64,000 nt of DNA from Martelella lutilitoris (GTDB taxonomy: Bacteria > Pseudomonadota > Alphaproteobacteria > Rhizobiales > Rhizobiaceae): positions 3,740,001-3,804,000 of the forward strand of contig NZ_CP066786.1 in NCBI RefSeq assembly GCF_016598595.1, read 5' to 3'. Each line of letters begins with the position of its first letter. Position 1 is the stretch's first letter. A model generated the notes under the pieces. That model was not told the DNA's origin, did no database searches, and saw nothing but the letters and a program-made list of their open reading frames with translations. Made by a program: the position numbers and the translations under genes. Of this stretch, positions 56,866-64,000 are shown piece after piece.

Positions 56866-57348
56866 ATGCAGATCGGCATTTTCGCCGTCGGGCGGCTGAA
56901 ATCCGGTCCCGAGAAGGACTTGGTTGCCCGCTATCTCGATCGGCTGAAAAAGACCGGGAAGGCGCAGGGCATCGATTTTACCCGTGTCCACGAAGTCAAT
57001 GAAAGCCGCGCCGGCAATGCCGCGACCCGCAAGCGCGAGGAGGCGCAGGCGCTGGAAGCGGTCCTCTCCCCCGAGACCATTCTCGTGCTGCTGGACGAAA
57101 ACGGCAAGTCCTTCGACAGCCCCGCCTTTTCCGGGAAGATCGCCGGTTTTCGCGATCAGGGCAAACGCGAGATGATCTTCGCCATCGGCGGCGCCGACGG
57201 GCTTGATCCGGCCCTGGTCGAGCGTGCCGACCTGACCATCAATTTCGGCGCCATGACATGGCCGCACCAGATCGTGCGCATCCTGCTTGCCGAACAGCTC
57301 TACCGCGCCGTGACGCTCATGGCCGGCCACCCCTATCATCGGGTATGA
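56866..57348 (+). CDS. rlmH: 23S rRNA (pseudouridine-1915-N3)-methyltransferase RlmH
   Basis: A 160-residue SPOUT-class methyltransferase. It has the SAM-binding knot region FAIGGADGLDPALVERADLTI and the C-terminal MTWPHQIVRILLAEQLYRA ending YHRV, which is diagnostic of RlmH. AAGGA precedes the ATG by eight bases. It sits between rsfS and the envC-like gene. Confidence 0.97.
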   Translation: MQIGIFAVGRLKSGPEKDLVARYLDRLKKTGKAQGIDFTRVHEVNESRAGNAATRKREEAQALEAVLSPETILVLLDENGKSFDSPAFSGKIAGFRDQGKREMIFAIGGADGLDPALVERADLTINFGAMTWPHQIVRILLAEQLYRAVTLMAGHPYHRV

Positions 57349-57450
57349 CTGCTTCAAAACTTTGTGTCTTATAAAGATGTTCGGCTTTCGTTAACCTGTC
57401 GGCGTTCTATATCGGCTGCGCTCAAGCTCCAACCGAAAGAGTCAGGACGA

Positions 57451-58842
57451 ATGGGCTTTGCAAGGGACAATACCGTGCGTCTCCTTTCCGCATGCAGCCT
57501 GATGCTGCTTGCGGTTGCGGCATGGTCTGCGCCCGGCACGAGCCTGGCCCAGACCGATCCCGCGCCGCAGACCGATTCCCGCGAGCTCGTGGACAGGCTT
57601 TCCGAAAGGCGCAGCGAAACCGAGATTGAACTCGACACGATCCGCAGTTCCATCACCGTTTCTGAAGAAAAGATTGCCGGCCTGCAGAGCGAGATCGACA
57701 AGCTTGCCGGCGACACCGCCAGCCTGAAACAGGCGCTGGTGGACTCGGCGGACCGCAGGCGCGCGCTGGAGGAACAGATCGGCGAGAGCGAGGCGCGCAT
57801 TGCCGAACTCTCCAGGGAGGAAGCCGTCCTCAAGGCCTCTCTGAACGAGGAGCGCGATGTGCTGGCCGATGTTCTGGCTGCCCTGCAGCGCATGGGCCGC
57901 GACCCGCCGCCTGCCCTGCTGGTCGCTCCCGGCGATGCGCTCGATTCCGTCCGCAGCGCTATCCTGCTCGACGGCGTGGTGCCCGAGATGCGCGCGCGCA
58001 TGGAAAGCGTGCTTGGCGATCTCAGATCACTGCAGGCGGTCAAGCAGGAACGCGAGAACGCGCGCGACGCGCTTGCCGCCGACCTCGACAGCCTGGCCGA
58101 GGAAACCAGGCGCATGGACATGCTGATTGCCGAAAACGAGAAGGCGAGCGCAGAAAGCGCCGAGGCGCTCGCCGAGGAGCGACGCCAGGCCGAGGCGCTT
58201 GCCGCGCGCGCCACCGACCTCAACGGCCTGATCACCTCGCTCGAGACCGAAATCACCTCCGCGCGCAACGCGGCGCTGCTTGCCCGACAGGAGGAAGAGC
58301 GCCGCCGGCAGATGAGCGAAGCACAGCGGGAAGAGGCGCGCAGCCGCGCGCTCACATCTTCGCCCGATAAAAACCGCATTACGCCCGCATATCCGTTTTC
58401 TGACCTGAAGAACCGGCTGGTTTTGCCGGTGGCCGGCGATATTCTGCGCCGCTTCGGCGATCCGGACGGAACGGGCCATGAGGCGACCGGCATCACCGTC
58501 GCGGCGCGACCGGGCGCTCTGGTGACGGCGCCGGCGGACGGAACGGTGGTTTACGCCGGGCGCTTCAGAAGCTACGGAGAGATGATCATTCTCAATGTCG
58601 GCGACGGCTATCATCTGGTGATGACGGGCATGGAGGGTTTGAAGGTGCGCCAGGGCGATTTCGTGTTCTCCGGCGAACCCCTTGCGCAGATGGGCGCCAG
58701 ACGCATTGCAAGCGCTGCGACGCTGGCGCTGGAAACAGACAGGCCGACGCTCTACATTGAGCTTCGGCAAAACGGCAAGCCGGTCGATTCCGGACCTTGG
58801 TGGGCGGACAAAAATGATGGAAAGGCACGCAATGATACGTAG
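57451..58842 (+). CDS. EnvC-like murein hydrolase activator with degenerate LytM domain
   Basis: A 463-residue exported protein. After a signal peptide (about 1-35, ending LAQT) comes a long coiled coil (about 45-310), and then a C-terminal LytM/M23 domain (about 330-450). The zinc-site residues of active M23 enzymes are missing: the GxDI-type aspartate is replaced in ATGITVAARPG, and the HxH segment reads MTGMEG. This matches EnvC, which activates amidases rather than cutting murein itself. ATG 57451 has AGGA 4 bases upstream. Overlaps ctpA by 11 bases. Confidence 0.9.
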   Translation: MGFARDNTVRLLSACSLMLLAVAAWSAPGTSLAQTDPAPQTDSRELVDRLSERRSETEIELDTIRSSITVSEEKIAGLQSEIDKLAGDTASLKQALVDSADRRRALEEQIGESEARIAELSREEAVLKASLNEERDVLADVLAALQRMGRDPPPALLVAPGDALDSVRSAILLDGVVPEMRARMESVLGDLRSLQAVKQERENARDALAADLDSLAEETRRMDMLIAENEKASAESAEALAEERRQAEALAARATDLNGLITSLETEITSARNAALLARQEEERRRQMSEAQREEARSRALTSSPDKNRITPAYPFSDLKNRLVLPVAGDILRRFGDPDGTGHEATGITVAARPGALVTAPADGTVVYAGRFRSYGEMIILNVGDGYHLVMTGMEGLKVRQGDFVFSGEPLAQMGARRIASAATLALETDRPTLYIELRQNGKPVDSGPWWADKNDGKARNDT

Positions 58843-60217
58843 GGCAACGCTTCTGCTGGCAGGCGCTGTGATCGGCGCCTCGGCGACCGGCATTCTGGTT
58901 TCCGCCGACATACCGGCGCGCGCGGCAAGTGACGACAGCACCTATCGCGAGATGTCGCTGTTCGGCGATGTTTTCGAGCGCGTGCGCAGCCAGTATGTCT
59001 CGCCGCCTGACGAAGAGAAGATGATCCAGGATGCGATCAACGGCATGCTGAGCGGGCTCGATCCGCACTCAAGCTACATGACGGCCGAAGAATCCGAGGA
59101 GATGCGCGACCAGTCCAAGGGCGAGTTCGGCGGCCTCGGCATCGAGGTGACGATGGAAGACGAGGTCGTCAAGGTCGTCGCCCCGATCGATGACACACCG
59201 GCGTCCAATGCCGGCGTCCTTGCCGGCGACAGCATTGTCGAGATCGACGGCGAAAGCGTGCGCGGCATGTCGCTCAACGATGCGGTGGACCGCATGCGCG
59301 GCGAGGTCGGCGAGCCGATCGACATCACCATCATCCGCGATGGCGTTGCCAAGCCGATCGAGATGACCATCGTGCGCGGCGTCATTCCGGTGCAATCGGT
59401 CAAATGGCGGGTCGAAAACGACAATATCGGCTATATCCGGATCTCGACCTTCATGAACGAGAAGCTGGACGAGAGCCTGAATGACGCGATCGAGGAAATC
59501 CGCGCCGAAGTGCCGGATGACCAGCTCAAGGGCTATATTCTCGATCTGCGGCTGAACCCCGGCGGCTTCCTCAACCAGGCCGTTGCCGTGGCCGACACCT
59601 TCCTCGACGAGGGCGAGGTGGTTTCCACCCGCGGCCGCAATTCAAGCGAAACCCGCCGCTTCGACGCGGGGCCCGGCGACCTCACCAACGGCAAGCCGCT
59701 GATCGTGCTCGTCAACGGCGGCTCGGCGTCTGCGTCGGAAATCGTCGCCGGCGCGCTGCAGGATCTGAAACGGGCGACGCTGGTCGGCACCCGCACCTTC
59801 GGCAAGGGCTCGGTCCAGACCATCGTGCCTCTCGGCGTCGAAGGCTCGCTGAGATTGACGACCGCGCTTTACTACACGCCCTCCGGCACCTCGATCCAGG
59901 GCACCGGCATCAGTCCCGACATCACCGTCGAGCAGGTGCTGCCGGAAGATCTGGAAGGCGTGATCCGTCCGGAAGGCGAAAGCGCGCTGCGCGGCCATAT
60001 CCAGGGCGACGAGGAAACCGACGAGGGTTCGGGTTCGGTCGCTTATGTGCCGCGCGAGACCGAGGACGATGTCCAGCTGAAATACGCGATCGACCTTCTG
60101 GAAGGCAATATCACCGACGCCGCCTTCCCCGCCGACCCGGAAAAGGCGGTCGAGGAACTCCAGGCGGCGAAGGCCGACGCAATGACGCAGGAGCCGGAAA
60201 TGGAGGACGCCCATTAA
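58832..60217 (+). CDS. ctpA: C-terminal processing peptidase, S41 family
   Basis: A 461-residue periplasmic serine protease. An N-terminal hydrophobic signal or anchor (about 5-27) is followed by a PDZ domain (about 95-185) with GGLGIEVTMED. The S41 core contains the GSASASEIVAGAL region holding the catalytic serine (about 300) and the catalytic lysine in TFGKGSVQT (Lys325). ATG 58832 was chosen for GGAAAGG upstream; ATG 58814 or 58817 are alternatives. Coupling to the envC-like gene, as often in proteobacteria, suggests joint control of peptidoglycan hydrolases. Confidence 0.95.
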   Translation: MIRRATLLLAGAVIGASATGILVSADIPARAASDDSTYREMSLFGDVFERVRSQYVSPPDEEKMIQDAINGMLSGLDPHSSYMTAEESEEMRDQSKGEFGGLGIEVTMEDEVVKVVAPIDDTPASNAGVLAGDSIVEIDGESVRGMSLNDAVDRMRGEVGEPIDITIIRDGVAKPIEMTIVRGVIPVQSVKWRVENDNIGYIRISTFMNEKLDESLNDAIEEIRAEVPDDQLKGYILDLRLNPGGFLNQAVAVADTFLDEGEVVSTRGRNSSETRRFDAGPGDLTNGKPLIVLVNGGSASASEIVAGALQDLKRATLVGTRTFGKGSVQTIVPLGVEGSLRLTTALYYTPSGTSIQGTGISPDITVEQVLPEDLEGVIRPEGESALRGHIQGDEETDEGSGSVAYVPRETEDDVQLKYAIDLLEGNITDAAFPADPEKAVEELQAAKADAMTQEPEMEDAH

Positions 60218-60249
60218 GGGCGCTCCAGCAAAACTTATTTGTTTGCAAG

Positions 60250-60272
60250 AAGGCCGGGTTCGCCCGGCCTTT
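60250..60272 (+). terminator. Terminator hairpin after ctpA
   Basis: AAGGCCGGG-TTCG-CCCGGCCTT, nine base pairs with a stable UUCG loop, followed by only three T residues. It lies 33 bases past ctpA and 38 bases before the convergent pyrC stop. Confidence 0.65.
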
Positions 60273-60309
60273 CGGCGTTACAGGCAAACCTGAAACCGAA
60301 TGACCCGCC

Positions 60310-61350
60310 TTACCGCTCCACCGCCCAGAAAAGCGGGAATTTCGGGTCGAACACCGTCACCGGACCGGCGCCGGTTTCCCGCTTTTTGGGATAGTCGACC
60401 GGTTCGTCGCGCTTGACGAGCGTCACTGTCTCCTCGTTCGGCGCGAGCCCGTACCAGGCCGGACCGTTGAGGGAAGCGAAGGCCTCGAGGCGGTTGAGGG
60501 CGTCTTCGTTCTCGAACACATGGGCAAGACAGCTCATCGTGTTCGGCGCTGTATAGATGCCGGCGCAGCCGCAGCCGCATTCCTTGGCCGGATCCACATG
60601 CGGGGCGGAATCGGTCCCGAGGAAGAAGCGGGGATTACCCGAGGTCGCGGCCGCGACCAGGGCCTTGCGGTGCGCCTCGCGCTTTGCCACGGGCAGGCAG
60701 TAGTAATGCGGTCGGATGCCGCCGACGAGAATGTCGTTGCGGTTGATGATCAGGTGGTGTGTGGTGATCGAGCCGGCGAGATTGCGCTCCGCCGCCGAGA
60801 TATAATCGATCCCGTCCTTGGTCGTCACATGTTCCATGGTGATCTTCAGCTCCGGCAGGCGCTTGCGCAGCGGATCGAGCACGGTGTCGATGAAGACGGC
60901 CTCACGGTCGAAGATATCGACATCGGCGCTCGTGACCTCGCCATGGACACAGAGATTGAGCCCGACTTCCGCCATTTTCTCCAGCACCGGCATGGCGTTG
61001 TCGAAATTGCGCACGCCGCTTGCCGAATTGGTTGTGGCACCAGCGGGATAAAGTTTGACGGCGGTCACAAGGCCGCTTTCGTAAGCGCGCGCGACGTCGT
61101 CCGGGTCGGTCGTCTCGGTGAGGTAGAGCGTCATCAACGGGGTGAAGGCCGCGCCTTGCGGCAGCGCCGCAATGATCCGCTCGCGATAGGCGGCGGCATC
61201 GGCGGCCGTCACCACCGGCGGCACCAGATTGGGCATGATGATGGCGCGGGCGAAGTCGCGGGCGGTATCGCCGATCACGCCCTCCATCATCGCGCCGTCG
61301 CGCAGATGCAGATGCCAATCATCGGGGCGGCGGATCGTCAGGCTTTTCAT
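60310..61350 (-). CDS. pyrC: Dihydroorotase
   Basis: A 346-residue class II dihydroorotase of the E. coli PyrC type, closing carbamoyl aspartate to dihydroorotate. The zinc motif is in [10 protein letters not shown] (His13, His15). The bridging carboxylated lysine is Lys99 in [12 protein letters not shown], and HHLIINRND and [10 protein letters not shown] carry further ligands. ATG 61350 or 61353 both follow a GGAG site. pyrE is 35 kb away in this window, so the pathway genes are scattered. Confidence 0.96.
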   Translation of the reverse strand: MKSLTIRRPDDWHLHLRDGAMMEGVIGDTARDFARAIIMPNLVPPVVTAADAAAYRERIIAALPQGAAFTPLMTLYLTETTDPDDVARAYESGLVTAVKLYPAGATTNSASGVRNFDNAMPVLEKMAEVGLNLCVHGEVTSADVDIFDREAVFIDTVLDPLRKRLPELKITMEHVTTKDGIDYISAAERNLAGSITTHHLIINRNDILVGGIRPHYYCLPVAKREAHRKALVAAATSGNPRFFLGTDSAPHVDPAKECGCGCAGIYTAPNTMSCLAHVFENEDALNRLEAFASLNGPAWYGLAPNEETVTLVKRDEPVDYPKKRETGAGPVTVFDPKFPLFWAVER

Positions 61351-61576
61351 CATCTCACTCCATGGGCTCGACCTGATCCGGCAATAGAGAATTTCAGGCC
61401 GGAAGAAAAGGCGGGAAGTCTCTTGTAAAAGACAGGCCCGACTGCCGGAGATATGCATTTTCGCATGGAGCGCATGAGAAAAACGCAAACCAAACCATGA
61501 AAAACCCATTGTTTGCCCGTCCCCGGAGCCCCTACATTGGCAGGATGACGCGCTGAAACCACAGGGAGGCGAGACC

Positions 61577-62344
61577 GTGACCCGCCAGAGGATCGACATC
61601 AACTGCGACATGGGGGAAAGCTTCGGCGCCTGGGAGAAGGGCGACGACGCGGCGATGCTGAAGGTCGTCTCCTCCGCCAACATCGCCTGCGGCTTCCATG
61701 CCGGCGATCCCGATATCATGGCCAGGACCTTCGCGCTGGCGCGCGAGCGCAATGTCGCCGTCGGGGCGCATCCGGGCTTTCCCGATCTGATGGGCTTCGG
61801 GCGCCGGCAGATCCCCTATTCGGTCGGCGAGATCGAGCGGCTCGTCGCCTACCAGATCGGCGCCGCGCAGGCGATTTCACAATATGTCGGCCACCCGATC
61901 ACCCATGTGAAACCCCACGGCGCGCTCGGCAATCTCGCCCAGCACGACGAGGCCGTCGCCCGCGCCATCTGCAATGCGATCAAGGCGGTCGATTCCTCGC
62001 TGATCTGCCTTGCCATCGCGCTCGGCCAGCAGCACCGCATTGCCGAGGAAATGGGACTGACCGTGGTCTCGGAAATCTTCGCCGACCGCGCCTATACCGA
62101 CGAGGGCATTCTGGTGCCGCGGGGCATGAAGGGGGCGGTGATCCGCGATCCGGATGCCGCCGCCTGGCGCGTTGTTGAAATGGTCAGCGAAGGCGCGATC
62201 GTCACCGTTTCCGGCAAGCGGCTCGAAACGCCGATGGGCTCGATCTGCGTCCACGGCGACGCGCCCGAGGCGCTCGCGATCGCCCAGGCCGTGCGCAACG
62301 GCCTGGAAAAGCAGGGCTTCGCCATTGCCAACTTCATACGCTAG
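61577..62344 (+). CDS. pxpA: 5-oxoprolinase subunit PxpA (LamB/YcsF family)
   Basis: A 255-residue protein of the YcsF/PxpA family, one component of ATP-dependent 5-oxoprolinase, which opens pyroglutamate to glutamate. The N-terminal [14 protein letters not shown] and then [14 protein letters not shown] and [16 protein letters not shown] are diagnostic. Start is GTG with GGGAGG seven bases upstream. The partner subunits PxpB and PxpC are normally encoded beside it but are absent here. Confidence 0.93.
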   Translation: MTRQRIDINCDMGESFGAWEKGDDAAMLKVVSSANIACGFHAGDPDIMARTFALARERNVAVGAHPGFPDLMGFGRRQIPYSVGEIERLVAYQIGAAQAISQYVGHPITHVKPHGALGNLAQHDEAVARAICNAIKAVDSSLICLAIALGQQHRIAEEMGLTVVSEIFADRAYTDEGILVPRGMKGAVIRDPDAAAWRVVEMVSEGAIVTVSGKRLETPMGSICVHGDAPEALAIAQAVRNGLEKQGFAIANFIR

Positions 62345-62403
62345 ACTGTAACAGGGGCGGATTGACCTTTTTCGGCCGCATTGCGGCGGCCCGGTATTCG
62401 ACC

Positions 62404-62434
62404 TTGACTTCTCTAGAGAAAATCGTATATACGA
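62404..62434 (+). promoter_or_regulatory. ArsR-gene promoter with two tandem palindromic operators
   Basis: TTGACT (62404-62409) and TATATA (62426-62431) form a promoter with a 16-base spacer. TTCTCTAGAGAA (62409-62420) is a perfect 12-base palindrome filling the spacer. TCGTATATACGA (62423-62434) is a second perfect 12-base palindrome covering the -10. Together they suit autorepression by an ArsR dimer. The ATG at 62439 would lie at or next to the transcription start. Confidence 0.7.
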
Positions 62435-62438
62435 AATT

Positions 62439-62759
62439 ATGAAGATTGAATCCGAAAACATGGTCGAATCCGCGGATGAAGCCTGCGAGCTGTTGAAGGC
62501 GCTGGGCAATCGTCACCGGCTTCTCATTCTCTGCCAGCTCATCGATGGCGAACGATCCGTCGGTGAACTTGCGGATTTTCTCGGCATCCGGGATTCCACC
62601 GTTTCCCAGCATCTGGCGCTTCTGCGGCGCGAGAAGCTGATTGCCGGTCGGCGCGAGGGGCAGACGATCTGGTACCGGATAGAGAGCGAACCCGCGCGGC
62701 AGATCCTCACCACGCTTTACGACGCCTATTGCGTGAAAGACCGCAACCGGACGAGCTGA
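62439..62759 (+). CDS. ArsR family regulator, BigR/SqrR-like dithiol sensor
   Basis: A 106-residue winged-helix repressor. The HTH is SVGELADFLGIRDSTVSQHLALLRREKL, followed by the wing GRREGQTIWYRI. It lacks the CxC metal site of ArsR/SmtB metal sensors. Instead Cys32 (LLILCQL) and Cys98 (LYDAYCVKD) occupy the same contexts and the same 66-residue spacing as the cysteine pair of the sulfide/persulfide and redox sensors BigR and SqrR. No ribosome site precedes the ATG, fitting a leaderless mRNA. The MFS gene follows after 48 bases and is the likely target with the gene itself. Confidence 0.82.
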   Translation: MKIESENMVESADEACELLKALGNRHRLLILCQLIDGERSVGELADFLGIRDSTVSQHLALLRREKLIAGRREGQTIWYRIESEPARQILTTLYDAYCVKDRNRTS

Positions 62760-62807
62760 GCCACCCGCACATCACACGGGCGAACGCCCCGGAGCCCCTT
62801 ACTGCCG

Positions 62808-64000
62808 ATGAACACCGCCGACAGCCCGGACACCGCCCGCCGCAACATCCGCATCCTCACCCTGTCGCAGGCCGTCGGCGGGGCCGCGCCACCCATCGTT
62901 ATCTCGCTCGGCGGCATTGTCGGGCAGGTTCTTTCGCCCGATCCGGCCTTCGCCACGGTTCCCGTCAGCCTCTATAATCTCGGCGTTGCCGCGGGCACGC
63001 TTCCGGCCGCCTTCATCATGCGCCGGGTCGGCCGCCGGCTCGGCTATATCTTCGGCGCGCTGATCGGCATTTGCGGCGGGCTTGTGGCGGCGACAGGCGT
63101 TGCCGCCTCCACCTTCCTCATCTTCTGCATAGGCACGATCCTGATCGGGCTTTACGGCGCCTACCTGCAGAGCTTCCGCTTCGCCGCCGCCGATTCGGTC
63201 TCCGGCGACATGAAGGCGCTCGCGATCTCGCGGGTGATGATCGGCGGACTGGCCGCGGCCATCATCGGCCCGCAGGTGGTGATATGGACCAGCGACGCCG
63301 TGCCGGGCCTGCCTTATGTGGCGAGCTTCATCAGCCTTTCCGGCCTCGCCCTTCTGACCCTGTTTCTGGTTTCGCAGCTGAAGGTGCCGCGCGCCGACAA
63401 GGCCGCCGCCGTCAATCTTTCCGGCGGGCGCCCGTTGTCCGCGATCGCGCGCTCGCCGCGCTTCATCCTTGCCGCCGGCACCGGCGTCATTTCCTACGCA
63501 CTGATGGCCTTCATCATGACGGCGACGCCGCTTGCCATGGTCGCCTGCGGGCACACGGTCGGCGAGGCGACGCTTGGCATCCAGTGGCACGTGCTCGCCA
63601 TGTTCGGGCCGAGTTTCTTCACCGGAAGACTGATCGCCCGATTCGGCAAGGAGACAATCGCCGCCACGGGCCTTGTCCTGATCGCGGCCTGCGCGGCGAT
63701 CGCGCTGTCCGGTCTCGGGCTCACCCATTTCTGGGCCGCCCTCATCCTGCTCGGCGTCGGCTGGAATTTCGGCTTCATCGGCGCCACCGCGATGATCACC
63801 GACTGCCATACGGCGGAAGAACGCGGCAAGGTGCAGGGGCTGAACGACTTCCTGGTTTTCGGCTCGGTGGCCTCCGCCTCCTTCCTCGCCGGCGCCCTCG
63901 TCAACACCGATAACGGCTGGAGCCTGATGAACTGGCTGGTCTTTCCTGCCGTTCTGGTTGTCCTCGTGCCGCTTCTCTTCGGCCGTTTCTCCAGCGCCTC
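62808..64000 (+). CDS. MFS transporter, truncated by the window end
   Basis: The first 397 residues of a major facilitator superfamily transporter, still open at the window edge. Hydrophobic helices run throughout, and the family A-motif region between helices 2 and 3 reads AAFIMRRVGRRLGYIFGALIG. Further helices cover both six-helix halves, separated by a central loop near LKVPRADKAA. ATG 62808 has only a distant GGAG (14 bases). It lies 48 bases after the ArsR gene in the same direction, so is probably controlled by it. Substrate unknown. Confidence 0.85.
   Translation, partial: MNTADSPDTARRNIRILTLSQAVGGAAPPIVISLGGIVGQVLSPDPAFATVPVSLYNLGVAAGTLPAAFIMRRVGRRLGYIFGALIGICGGLVAATGVAASTFLIFCIGTILIGLYGAYLQSFRFAAADSVSGDMKALAISRVMIGGLAAAIIGPQVVIWTSDAVPGLPYVASFISLSGLALLTLFLVSQLKVPRADKAAAVNLSGGRPLSAIARSPRFILAAGTGVISYALMAFIMTATPLAMVACGHTVGEATLGIQWHVLAMFGPSFFTGRLIARFGKETIAATGLVLIAACAAIALSGLGLTHFWAALILLGVGWNFGFIGATAMITDCHTAEERGKVQGLNDFLVFGSVASASFLAGALVNTDNGWSLMNWLVFPAVLVVLVPLLFGRFSSA

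Noticed and set aside
62799..63809. 336-codon open frame on the minus strand
   Set aside because: Opposite the MFS gene. The MFS frame has clear helices and continues to the window edge, whereas this frame has a low-complexity charged composition.

Overview
The window is a 64-kb, GC-rich, gene-dense stretch of bacterial chromosome that reads as core genome of an alphaproteobacterium in the Rhizobiales (Hyphomicrobiales). Supporting this are a DUF2794 protein, an IalB-family protein, the long second-type PurC, the pho-pst layout phoR-pstS-pstC-pstA-pstB-phoU-phoB with long PstC and PstA, GbcA/GbcB-like betaine demethylation genes, the obgE-proB-proA-nadD-rsfS-rlmH-envC-ctpA run, and small palindromic intergenic repeats of rhizobial type. 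A genus such as Martelella or another Rhizobiaceae/Aurantimonadaceae member would fit, but that is inference. I see no rRNA, tRNA, CRISPR array, prophage, insertion sequence or conjugation gene.

Layout. 0-9 kb: a strong promoter leaving the left edge, a P1-family aminopeptidase, a complete RND efflux system (adaptor, permease and outer-membrane channel) with a TetR regulator upstream, and purC. 9-14.8 kb: LysE exporter, a RIME-like inverted repeat, rlmN, IalB-like secreted protein, YkvA, pterin dehydratase, low-molecular-weight phosphatase, ThpR and a TesA-like esterase. 14.8-24.2 kb: the YbbA/YbbP-type ABC system, YqaE, a Bax-inhibitor-1 protein, two acetyltransferases, DUF2794, two diverged lipoproteins, and a DUF2975/HTH pair. 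24-35 kb: fructokinase-like kinase, pyrE, and the complete phosphate uptake and sensing locus on the minus strand with a clear triple PHO box before pstS, followed by an unknown single-pass membrane protein. 35-42 kb: DeoR regulator, a solute-binding-fold protein without a signal peptide, and a LacI regulator-xylB-xylA operon. 42-46 kb: SDR, GbcB-like reductase, GbcA-like Rieske oxygenase and a RidA-family protein. 46-51 kb: Sua5, FAD-linked 2-hydroxyacid dehydrogenase, MATE pump, purD. 51-60 kb: obgE, proBA, nadD, an intercalated PP2C-like phosphatase, rsfS, rlmH, envC-like factor and ctpA. 60-64 kb: pyrC, pxpA, a BigR/SqrR-like ArsR regulator and an MFS transporter cut by the window end.

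Most of the region is housekeeping. The parts most deserving a second look are: the dithiol ArsR regulator with two tandem 12-bp palindromes on its promoter and a start codon at the predicted transcription start, next to an MFS gene; the PP2C-like gene set into the nadD-rsfS operon; the tandem lipoproteins that look like an old duplication; the signal-less solute-binding-fold protein beside the xylose genes; the unknown membrane protein upstream of phoR; and three different intergenic palindromic repeat families. I did not find convincing evidence of a wholly new multi-gene system.
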